A program made the translations under genes and the position numbers. This document shows positions 55,414 through 64,000 of a stretch of DNA of 64,000 bases, piece after piece. This stretch comes from Rhodocollybia butyracea (Eukaryota; Basidiomycota; Agaricomycetes; Agaricales; Omphalotaceae), in contig JADNRY010000068.1 of assembly GCA_015501585.1 (NCBI GenBank), positions 62,001-126,000 of the forward strand. The letters run 5' to 3'. Numbering within the stretch: position 1 is the first letter of the stretch; each line of letters opens with the position of its first letter. The notes beneath the pieces were generated by a model. The model ran no database searches. It was not told the origin of the DNA and was given only the letters and a program-made list of their open reading frames with translations.

Positions 55414-56630
55414 GAAAGAAGGAAGAAAGACGCGAAAATAACCACGTGACGGCGCTTGGAAAAACTTAAAAGAAATGATGGATCTGCGCCTTCATCAGTC
55501 TTTCAGACTGTCTTCTGTACATGAAGAAAGTTTATTAGATGTCCGGAGAGTAGGAGCGGGAGACACTGTTCTAAAAATTGAATGCAAATCATGGCAACCA
55601 TCCTTAACCAAAACTACTGGAATACAAGTAATTTACTTAAGCACCATCTAAGCATCCTTTGAGTTTGGAATGACAAGTAAGATATACTGAAGAATCAGGA
55701 GAGCAAGTAGGCATACAGCAACTAGACGCGCTAGTGTGAACAATGAAAGACAATGGAAGGACGATGTCGGAGTCGGAGTCGTAGCGCAATGCTAACGGCA
55801 GGCGAGAGTGAGCCAATGCGACAGCAAATCGGAAACAAACAAGCACAGCGAACGAAAGTAGTCGAAACAGAGGAATGGCGATGCAATATAATCAGATGGT
55901 GAATATGAAGCATCGAAGCGGAACAATGGCGATGTAGCGCATTGTGGCGCGCGAAACCGATAACCAGACGGCGAATGAGAAGTGTCGAAAAGGAAGAACG
56001 ACGACAAGGCACTTTGCACGACGATTAGGGTCAGCAAGATGCACAAGAAACAAAAGGGCGAGAGTGAAACTGGTCTTGGCGAGAGAACAAAAGGCAGCGC
56101 GGAATTAAGGAGAGGCGGGCAGCGAAAGAACCAGCTGCACGGGATATGACACAAAAAAAAAAGTCAAAGATTTCAAAGAAGACTTGTCTTCGCGATGGGT
56201 AAGGGCGAGGGACGCTCTCAATACAGCGGGGACGTGGAGAATCGTCTCATCTCCTTCAAGGTCCAAGGAAATAGCAAAGAAGTTGTCGACACACGTCAGC
56301 AGGGTTTAGCAGGGCCTCTGGGCCCTGCTACTTGTAAATTGGGGATGCAAGCACAAAGTACACTGCGTACTCATGCACTGGGGTAATACGATATGCCGCA
56401 TTGGTATAAAATATCGCCGCCTCGCACCGGGTAGGGACAGTAACAGCGGCGCAGTGGCTGCAAATGTTCACCACTCTGTAGGAAGATCGGTTGCATCACC
56501 ACTGTTCAGGAGTAAATGTTGGGTTTCCAAAGAAACGATATATTTTGAACTAATCTGAACAAGTCGAGTACGCTCGAGAGTAGCAGCCAGCTGCTTTTCT
56601 TGTGCAATGTATGAGGAAATGGACGACGGA
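55414..56630. other. No gene; degenerate duplication
   Basis: About 55865-56000 holds two diverged units (ATGGCGATG...CAGATGGTGAATATGAAGCATCGAAG and its partner CAGACGGCGAATGAGAAGTGTCGAAA). Pyrimidine-rich minus-strand frames over this stretch are not supported. An A-run lies at 56153-56162. Confidence 0.4.
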
Positions 56631-58060
56631 TCAAGGAGAGGTGTCAGAGAAGTCGCTCGCCCCAGCGCTGCTAGCAGACTCCGCCAATTCGTCTGGTTTG
56701 GCCACAAACTCTGAATCTGAATCTGAAGCATCGGATGCTTCGCTCTATGAGATGAGGGTGGCATCAGGGATATTCTCGTTCTTAAGACAGAAGAGGTACA
56801 TACCTCCACTCCTTGGGTAGTGCTGCACAGGAAGGTCCAACTCCCTTGGAAAAACTCATATGGTGATTCGTTGATATGCTTCATGATAGGATCCCAGTTC
56901 AAGTTGACAGGACCTTCAGCCATCGCAGTGTCCACAGAACTTTTTTTCAAAAGACGCGATTAGCACTGACTCGATGTAGAAAGAAAATCAACTCACTCTA
57001 GCCAATTTTTGACATTGTCCGTTGACGAGCTTTGAGATTAAGTGGATATGCAATGGTAGCTTGGTAAAATTCTTGAAAATCAAACACAGATCAAATTGCT
57101 TGAGACTGTACTGCACACGCTCAAGTGAAGCAATCTCTATGTTGGACAGAGTGACAAACAAAAATAGAGGATCCGTGAGATGAATTAAGCAGTCTGTTGT
57201 AGGCTAGTCGAACGGAAGTACGGAAGGGGACACCTTTGAAAGCCAGTTCTCAGAAAAGAATGTCAAGCTCCAGTGTTTCTCCATTCTGCGGAATCTCAAA
57301 TGAGATGAAGCAGTGTGCAAGTGAGGGCATGCGACTTACAGATGAGGAAGCGGCTTCTGCAGTTGCCTTAATTTCCTTGTGTAAGATTTACCTTCGCTTC
57401 TGTTCTTGGTGCTACATCTCAATTTCATCCTCATCATCGGTATTTATGCTTCCTGTTTCGTCAAATTGAACATCTGTAGCCTCACGGAAGAGTTGGACAT
57501 CCTGGAACAAAGGTAAGCTATACATAACATAACAGAAAAAATGTAGCTGACAAATGTTTTCTTCTTGTCGACAAGAATTGGGGATCTAAGGTGCACATGA
57601 ACAATGACGAGGCTGAAAGAAAAGGTGTTTGATATTGTTGAGTAGCACGTCTACACCGTATTAAGTTAATAACGTCAAGCGATATTTCAAGGCAAGTACT
57701 CACTGACTTTCTGACCCATTTGAGATTGGTATCGAATGCTGTTCCGATGGATTTCTACTTCGCCCGGAAGCCTTTTACCATCTGGAGCAGACAACAAGCA
57801 ATTCTTGCTCGATAACATCGATCACTTCCTTCTTCTGCGCCTCCCGTTTGTTTACGTCCCTTTTCAGCGCGTTGATTTGTTTATTGATCGAGTCAAAATG
57901 ATGTCCATCCGTTGAACGGTATGAGATTGACCGAACAAAGGGAGCATCGGGATCTTCAACGGCTACATTTAAAGGTACTTATTACTTACCAACAACTTGA
58001 CCCGGCGTCTGGAAATAGATTCGAAGGTAGGTAAAATCACCTTCGCTGGATCGTCCTCTG
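56631..58060 (-). pseudogene. SPT16: SPT16 (FACT subunit) C-terminal fragment, degraded
   Basis: Collinear pieces of Spt16 run from 58060 to 56631: EGDFTYLRIYFQTPGQVV; DPDAPFVRSISYRSTDGHHF; INKQINALKRDVNKREAQKK; DGKRLPGEVEIHRNSIRYQS; NNIKHLFFQPRH; REATDVQFDETGS; FKGVPFRTSVRL; NIEIASLERVQYSLKQFDLC; DNVKNWL; MAEGPVNLNWDPIMKHINES; PYEFFQ; and an acidic Ser/Asp/Glu tail. Introns are still present. Stops and frame changes break it, including TGA at 57250-57252 where PFRELAF needs Arg, and TAG/TAA near EIEM and KRR. Parts of the middle are missing. Spt16 is an essential histone chaperone, so a functional copy must exist elsewhere. Confidence 0.85.
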
Positions 58061-58074
58061 CAAGTAAAACGTTT

Positions 58075-58400
58075 TAGTCAGATTTTTCAGGCGGATGGAT
58101 ACAAGATTCGAACCTGTGCGGATGGCAGTAGCTTGTGCAACAATTCGGCTCAACGGCTTCGAATTCCACAGCACGCATTCCTTCTCGCACAAGGAAAGTG
58201 TTGCCATTGTGAACAGGACGATAGGCTTTTGCAAAATTAGTTAAAAATGATTGTTGAAGCGAATACAGCAACGTGCATTCACGAAAGTATGGCTTCGAGT
58301 ACACGTCGAAGAATTTTACGCTCAACCTCTCAATAGAGCCGTCGAAAAGTAAGATATGCACACGCTTCCCGTGTTTGATAACTAGCATAAAGTTGATTCC
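58075..58400 (-). pseudogene. CDC48: CDC48 / p97 N-domain fragment
   Basis: The minus strand reads KRVHILLFDGSIERLSVKFF, then DVYSKPYFRE. After an intron-like gap it reads AYRPVHNGNTFLVREGMRAV, then EFEAVEP, and in a shifted frame IVAQATAIRTGS. This follows the Cdc48 N-terminal domain order (KRIHVLPFDDSIEGLSGNIF...VYLKPYFLEAYRPV...FLVRGGMR.VEFKV...IVAQDTVIHTEGDPI). The AAA ATPase domains are absent. It lies immediately upstream of, and in the same orientation as, the SPT16 fragment, so the two were joined by rearrangement or capture. Confidence 0.75.
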
Positions 58401-59033
58401 GTTTAGGAGACACCGAATCTCCCACTTCTTGTAGGTTGCGCTGTGAGCCAAAGACTCATATGAGATTTAAGATTGTCAGAGCCTCTAGTCTATTCCGATA
58501 AAGCGTTTAAAGGGGAGAAAAGTACTGGTAATTGCGTCAGCTAGGGCGATGGTAATAAGAAAAGAAATTGTACGCACCTACTAACAAACACTTTTTGCAA
58601 CATCTATGAGGGAGAAGCACTGGAAGGCGGTGTAACATCCACATTGACAGAGCGCACTAAAGAAGGATGGAGCTTTTCAGCGATAATGGAGCACAAAAGC
58701 AAGAAATACGTACCAAGTCTTGCAGTAGACTCTATTTTTATTTTCATTGGTGAACGGTTTGAAGCAAGATACAAAACCCAGCGCTTGTTAGTCGTAAGCA
58801 CGTGATCTATTAACGAGCCCTATCGATGAAAGCCACAACTATGAATTATTTTCTTTTTCATGTTGAATCATTGTTCTTATGCTTGTCACGCCGCAAACGC
58901 ACTGCAACATATGTTTTTTAAAACTCCTGATACCTTTGAATTTGGGTCTACTATAAATATGGCACTGCAAGTGCTGATCACAGCTCAAGTCATAGCTACG
59001 CATTGGCTACGCATCCCAGGCAAGTATTTAGCG
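58401..59033. other. No gene seen
   Basis: No convincing coding signal. Further Cdc48-like sequence could not be found upstream of 58400. Confidence 0.4.
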
Positions 59034-59115
59034 TGATATGGGGCCCCGGCAGTTCCTAAATGGGACCACGTTGGTTATACTACCGCTACCACTACCAATA
59101 CCATCAGCAAAATGT
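59034..59115 (+). mobile_element. LINE 3' tail, second copy
   Basis: CCGGC-GTT(C)CTAAATGGGAC followed by GGTTA and an ACTACC/ACTACCA simple-repeat tail matches the 3' end of the LINE at 16240-16310. Only the last 70 bp or so are present. Confidence 0.6.
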
Positions 59116-59214
59116 ACAAAGAAAAATAGAACTATAACAGACCCAGTCATCATCCCGCACGAATTCTAATAGCACTACTCGCAAACCTTCACGTCTATCC
59201 ACACCCTATGTGGT

Positions 59215-59325
59215 TCCCATATTGCAATGTAGGTGGTTCCGGCCACATCCCGCATTGCAATTTAAGACAGTTCTGTCCGCCACGGCAAATGTGCCTGCAT
59301 TGCAATGTGGTATATGTCACAGCCT
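59215..59325. repeat. Three CATTGCAATG-type palindromes
   Basis: ATTGCAAT occurs at about 59222, 59255 and 59309, each followed by a G/T-rich block (GTAGGTGG, TTAAGAC, GTGGTAT). They lie just outside the left end of the 4-kb element. Confidence 0.55.
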
Positions 59326-59392
59326 GGCCTTTGAAAAATTACTGAATTAGGGAATTTTTTGCTGTGTGTAACATGAAGCTTGCATCTGCATG

Positions 59393-59579
59393 CACCTCGT
59401 CATCACACCAATCAATGGGTGTAAGCCTGGTAAGATAGGCCCCACATGCCAGGCCCCCATCCCTTGATTTGTGTCTTTCCCTACATTGCGAATATTTCTA
59501 CCAATAATTCCAGATATTTTTAATAAGGAAGGAGTCCAGAAGGTCTATAGAACCTTCATGTAAGCCATATGAAACCGGG
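59393..59579 (+). repeat. Left terminal inverted repeat
   Basis: 187 bp, one mismatch to the right TIR. Confidence 0.93.
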
Positions 59580-60706
59580 CGATAACTGTATACGATATCT
59601 TTCTGCAAATAATCCCATCAGCTGCCAAGACTTGGAATATCACAGCGCCCGTTGTCCCGCCTTCTACGACAACTTCAACAGCAGCTGTTCTACAATGGTG
59701 CTATCCCGCCATTTCTTACCAGCTTTCATTGCGCTTAGTTTAGCGCATATTTGAGCAGCAAAATAATTCAATTATTGCAAGCTACGCCAAAAATTAAGTG
59801 TAACGTCGTTGCATCGTTGCTAGCTGAGCCTTACGCTTGTGGCGCTTACCAGCTTCCAAACCTTTCTTTGACATCGATCAATCGATAAAAGCAGGTGACA
59901 CGCTCACTCAACAATCAATCACCAACGCAAAGCTGCCAAATAGTGAGTGAGCTTGCTCTTCGAAGGTTCATCTTTTTTTCTTGCCGAGTATTCATTGGAA
60001 GCCCCTCAGCCTCATGCGCTGATGGATCTTCGAGTACCCATGCACTGGGAATTTGTGTTCATTCAGTTGCCTCTGAGGTTGAGGCTTGCCTTTGGGGGCT
60101 TGCTCGACGCGTTTATTCCGTCTCTTTTGACTGCGCTTGGAGTGCCGTACTAACCTCACTTGCGTATCCACGCCCTGGAAATGCGAGAAGCAGGCTGCGC
60201 TCTCTTGACGCGTCTTTATCTTTCAACATGTTTGGTTTTTACTTCAGCACATTTCCTCTCACTCTGTCGGAGATTCCTGACTTACAAGTTATGTCCTAGA
60301 CGTTGCCAAGTCCCTCGGCGTATCTGCATATGTCGTTCACTAAGATTTTAACTTTTGCTGAAGTGCTAACCTATGCCATCTCAACTGAGGAGCTGTACAA
60401 CCGCCTAGATGAAGCATCAGTATCTCTGTTACGCGCCAACTCACCTGCTCTCACCTCTCCTCTATTATCTCCTCCTTCCTCTCTGCTGGCTTTGCCTTTT
60501 TCATCCCTCTCAGCCCCAGAACTCGACTTGGCGCCTCCAACCCAGCCTAATTTACAGAAGCGGAAACTCGGTCGTGGAAAATAACGCGGTAAGACGAGTA
60601 GGAAGAGATAAAGATAGGAAGCAGTCCAATGCTATTCCAACTCGCAAAAAAAAAAACAGCCAAACATTTTGTACCGAACAAAGTTGCTTTCGAGATTTAG
60701 TTTTCA

Positions 60707-61277
60707 ATGGAGGACAATGCTCCGGTCGCTTCAACGTTGCATATTGGCCTCTTGGATAATAGTGAAGGAGAAGGTCGAACTTGGTTGCTCAAGGAGCCGA
60801 ATTCGAGAGGCTTCGAAGTTGTCAAGGCAGTGCCGCAGTGAGTACTAGCTCTATTTGTTCCTACACCATACCTTCGATAAGTACCACAGTACCTCTTATG
60901 CTCATCCACGAGATGCAGACCGGCGGCAGTCTTCACTGGCAAAGGAATAGACAGCCAACATGGAAAATTCAGTAACCTCAACGTTGGCGTTGCATATGGT
61001 GGAGGCTGCATTGTAGGTGCCTAGCTCCTCTCAAACTTTGAACCGTTAATTTCCTATCAGCAACCTGGAAATATTGTAAACGATGAAGCTAATCCAGCAA
61101 CCCATGACATGCTGATCAACTCAGTTCCCTTCCAACGCTTATCCAGCTACACAACCGGTATGTAGTATCTCACTCACTTCGTTCTTCTCCAACCTGCCTT
61201 CGATAGGTATCTTCAAACCCAATTCAAACCTGGGTGTCACGACTGTATCAGTACTGCAGTATGCAGTTCAAGTGTAG
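60707..61277 (+). pseudogene. Unknown four-exon gene inside the 4-kb element
   Basis: Exons 60707-60837, 60882-61012, 61061-61157 and 61207-61277 have GT-AG introns of 44-50 nt and end in TAG. Pieces read MEDNAPVASTLHIGLLDNSE, EGRTWLLKEPNSRGFEVVKA, VPLMLIHEMQTGGS, KGIDSQHGKFSNLNVGVAYG, NDEANPATHDMLINSVPFQR and FKPNSNLGVTTVSVLQYAVQ. Exon 2 changes frame by one base near 60925, so the product is broken unless this is a sequencing error. No family is recognised. A further upstream exon is possible because TTTAG precedes the first ATG. A frame at about 60330-60584 (MSFTKILTFAEVLTYAISTE) may belong to another gene of the element. Confidence 0.5.
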
Positions 61278-63245
61278 GGTGGGGGAAAATGGGTTTGAAC
61301 TTATTCTCTATACTAGATGAGCTTGAGCTTCATACGTAGTATATGTAGTCTATGAAATATGATTTCACTTGTACGGTTTTTCGGTGTGAGATAGCGCTTA
61401 AGAGTGAACAAGTAGTCTCCGGCCCGCCCCTCAAATCCTCAGCACTTGTAATGTCGAGCACAATGGATTTAAGAGGTTGTACTTTAATATGTTAGCGTAA
61501 ATACATTGTATTCAAGGTAACGAGCCCTCATATGTATTCTATAGCCCATCGCTTGATATGTTAATGAGGTATGTTTGTTCGAACGTTAAACATACCTGTA
61601 ATCGAGATTTGAGCTCTCCTCGCTACACTTTTTTACCTCTTGAATTCAGACCCACATAAAACTGCATAACATTGCAGTGCAAACTAGAGGGAGTCCTCGA
61701 GTGTATTTAGATATACTATTAATCAAGAAGTCTACTTGAAAATGCACCCGAAAGACCAATTTTTTTCAAATGCCGAGACCAATCCTCACATGCATAGGCT
61801 ACAAGAGACTACATAGGCCGGAATTTGCAGTCTAATTAGGTGTGCCTTCCTTTCGATGGCATGCATGCTTATGAACCTCTGTCTAAGCAATGGTTTAAAA
61901 GCCCTTTCGAATTTACCATTATTTAGAGTGTGGAGTCGCCCCAACCAAGGAATTAAATACACTGACTACAGATTGAGGTGCAGTAGACATGCAAAAACCT
62001 GTTAAAGTCAATGCGCCATCTTTATACAGCTCTGATGCCTCGGGAATCCCAAGGGCTGAAAGGGCGCGTCCCGGCGGGTGAACAGATGTATATATTCCAA
62101 GCACTGAGCTAGGCAGCAACAAACTTGGCAATAAATCTGCTGTGTGCAAGCCCTTAAGATGCGCAAGAATTGAAGAAGTGCGCTGAATGTTATCTGCCGC
62201 AAGAGGCATGGGGTGGGGTTCTGGCCCAAGGAGCTTGGGTCCTTCGCCAGTCCAGACATACATTCCTGGGCCTGTTGCGTGGCGCCTCTCTAGTATCCCA
62301 GCTATTCACCTCCCCCCTCGAACACACTGCTCATATCGTCCATTCCATGCGTAGCTTCCAGTTGATGGGCAATTATCCAACAACCGTAAAATATGCTCAT
62401 CCCCATCCCATTGCTAGGCATTGTTTGTCTCATTTAAATCTGCTGCTCTCTCTCTCTCTCCTTTGCGGCTGTTGTCTCGTGCTTTCTGGAATAATATGTT
62501 GAGATTTCATTGCATTCAAGCTAGTACATATGCAACTTACTTTTGCAGCTCTGTAGCTTTTTTTTTCCAACGACTGCTCCTCATGTTTCATTGCAGTATA
62601 CGCTGCTTCCAAGTTCATGTGTCTTTATTGTGGCGGTCATGCCAATTATTGACTCCCGATAAAGTCTCGCAAATCAACAACAACATCCTGAGACACATTG
62701 GGCGCCGTTCCACTGCTGTCACCATCGGGAGGTTCTCCAGATGATCGAAAGTGAGGTCCATGTTGTTGACCTCCATATCAGATCCTAGAGGAGCCTATCC
62801 AGAGGTATCATTGAGAGCATTCCGTAGCTCTGTGCTGAGACCTATGAGCATACTTAACATTAAATACCGCCAGCCTTTCCTTTACCCATCGTGCCAACCT
62901 ACAGTACAGATTAGATTGGTGCAAAAAGTGGGGGAAGTACGCGTGAAACCGATGATCGCCTCGTAAATAGCTGGGTGAGTTTGAGAGAAATTGTATAAAG
63001 CTGGGATAAGAAAGAGAATGACGGGTAGGCAGCAAGTGAAGGTGGGATGGATGGAGCATAGTTGGTTAACTTTGCAGCGGGATAATGGGTGGTGGAACAC
63101 AAGTCAGCATAAAGGGCGGGACATTGGGCGGATTGCGATTCATTCAACGGGCGGGCTGTGATTGATTGCAATGCGGACTTCTTGATCTTGGCAATCGGTA
63201 GTCATTTTGCCGCAACGTTATCGTACACTTATCGCCCCTTATCGC
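61278..63245. other. Interior of the 4-kb element, no supported gene
   Basis: Open frames at 61919-62263 (minus) and 62421-62744 (plus) have no recognisable motif. The first 1.1 kb of the interior (59580-60706) also holds only unsupported frames. Confidence 0.4.
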
Positions 63246-63432
63246 CCCGGTTTCATATGGCTTACATGAAGGTTCTATAGACCTTCTGGACTCCTTCCTT
63301 ATTAAAAATATCTGGAATTATTGGTAGAAATATTCGCAATGTAGGGAAAGACGCAAATCAAGGGATGGGGGCCTGGCATGTGGGGCCTATCTTACCAGGC
63401 TTACACCCATTGATTGGTGTGATGACGAGGTG
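63246..63432 (-). repeat. Right terminal inverted repeat
   Basis: 187 bp, inverted partner of 59393-59579. Confidence 0.93.
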
Positions 63433-63759
63433 TCTGCATGTCACATCACAACTGTTTTGGCCAAATTTAGAAATATAACAGTTGGCCATATTAAGCTATG
63501 GCTAAAGCGGCGGCACGGGTACACATTTGATGGGGTCATGTGACTCGCCGATTGCAGGTTTCGATAGCTTCGTTAAAATAGGCAATTTACAAGCCTAATT
63601 GGGATGTTTCTGTATGGGTAGCTAGCCCAAAAAAGGCTATGGATAGTGTATTAATATTTTAGCACTGTACCTCGATGGATGGGGCACCGTAATGGGTTGG
63701 ATTGAATGAAAAGATTTAGATTACCTTCGGTCAAAGCTGTACATCACTGCCTAATTGGG

Positions 63760-64000
63760 AATGCCAGCAAAGCGGCCTAAAAGCCTGCTTGTACAGCAGA
63801 TATCCTTGCTAATAGGGATGTACATAGTGTCTTTAGATATATCAGAGGTCCCTGAAGCGAGATTACAGCCAGAGCGGCAGTCAAAGCTGTTTTATTACCA
63901 TATTTAGAATTCCAGCAAAGCGGCCTAAAAGCTTGTTTATGCATGGGTATTCTACCTAATAGCAGTCTACACAGTGTTTATAGATGCACAGTAGGTACCT
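63760..64000. repeat. Diverged tandem repeat at the window end
   Basis: CCAGCAAAGCGGCCTAAAAG is repeated about 145 bp apart (near 63767 and 63912). Each copy is followed by GCYTGYTT...CTAATAG...GTGT-T-TAGAT. The array probably continues past the window. Confidence 0.7.

Larger units (their letters stand above)
59393..63432. mobile_element. 4,040-bp TIR element with 187-bp inverted repeats and 8-bp target duplication
   Basis: 59393-59579 and 63246-63432 are inverted copies with one substitution (T/C at a CpG), and similarity continues for a few bases after a 1-bp indel. Outer ends read CACCTCGTCATCACACC. The 8 bp TCTGCATG lie directly outside both ends (59385-59392 and 63433-63440), an exact target duplication. 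Length and intactness show a recent insertion. Inside there is a spliced, broken plus-strand gene (60707-61277) and several unsupported frames, but no DDE transposase, helicase or recombinase that I can recognise. Eight-base duplications with long TIRs fit hAT, MULE or KDZ-type elements. Confidence 0.93.

Noticed and set aside
58085..58125. tRNA-like T-arm (GGTTCGAATC) on the minus strand
   Set aside because: No matching acceptor stem, D-arm or anticodon arm. The sequence is explained by the Cdc48-like coding fragment.
59569..60299. Plus-strand frames inside the left part of the 4-kb element as genes
   Set aside because: No motif, no splice partners and composition typical of noncoding sequence. 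Only the 60707-61277 model has coherent exons.

Overview
The window is nuclear DNA of a mushroom-forming basidiomycete (Agaricomycetes). The evidence is gene structure and gene content. Exons are short and split by introns of about 43-61 nt with GTRNGT donors and CAG/TAG acceptors. The conserved genes (RTF1, a Ulp-type SUMO protease) sit among agaricomycete lineage-specific families and many transposon remnants. There are no bacterial-style operons. The species cannot be fixed from the sequence. Most genes below were rebuilt by hand from splice signals and reading phase, because single open frames show only fragments of them.

Layout. 0-9 kb: a dispersed repeat, a CENP-B-type HTH gene broken by one TGA, a two-exon orphan gene, a possible 54-aa gene, and a clean three-exon 760-aa member of an agaricomycete family of unknown function. 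8.3-16.3 kb: gene-poor, with two LINE 3' ends, a 21-bp minisatellite and an eight-exon orphan gene (254 aa). 16.7-25 kb: a cluster of small orphan genes (coiled coil, C-terminal membrane protein, single-pass membrane protein), an inverted pair of paralogues of which one carries a 1-nt frameshift, and a 14-exon Ulp protease. 26.4-30.3 kb: RTF1 (Paf1 complex), then a five- or six-exon agaricomycete gene interrupted by four TGA codons and no other stop. 31-38 kb: a CACTA/Tnp2-like remnant, dispersed repeats, small multi-hairpin repeats, two tandem GIY-YIG/T5orf172-like genes, and a foldback MITE. 38.4-43.1 kb: a DUF6698-type gene divergent from a zinc-finger transposon protein that has lost its catalytic core. 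43-51 kb: nested transposons, namely the second foldback MITE (2-bp target duplication, empty site visible), a complete 1.48-kb gag-only LTR element, a pogo-type TIR element and a hAT-type TIR element. 52.5-55.4 kb: a large orphan gene ending in lysine/glutamate-rich then asparagine/aspartate-rich low complexity. 56.6-58.4 kb: degraded fragments of SPT16 and CDC48 side by side. 59.4-63.4 kb: a complete 4,040-bp element with 187-bp near-identical terminal inverted repeats and an exact 8-bp target duplication, carrying no recognisable transposase.

How it fits together. This looks like a repeat-rich accessory region holding a few conserved genes. Two decay signatures recur. TGA stops lie where an arginine CGA codon is expected, which points to CpG-to-TpG transition. 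Single-nucleotide phase breaks occur in otherwise well-formed genes, which may be pseudogenisation or assembly error. The best candidates for something undescribed are the 4-kb TIR element, the twin GIY-YIG genes, the orphan gene cluster at 13.8-22.1 kb, and the foldback MITE family. No tRNA, rRNA or CRISPR array was found.
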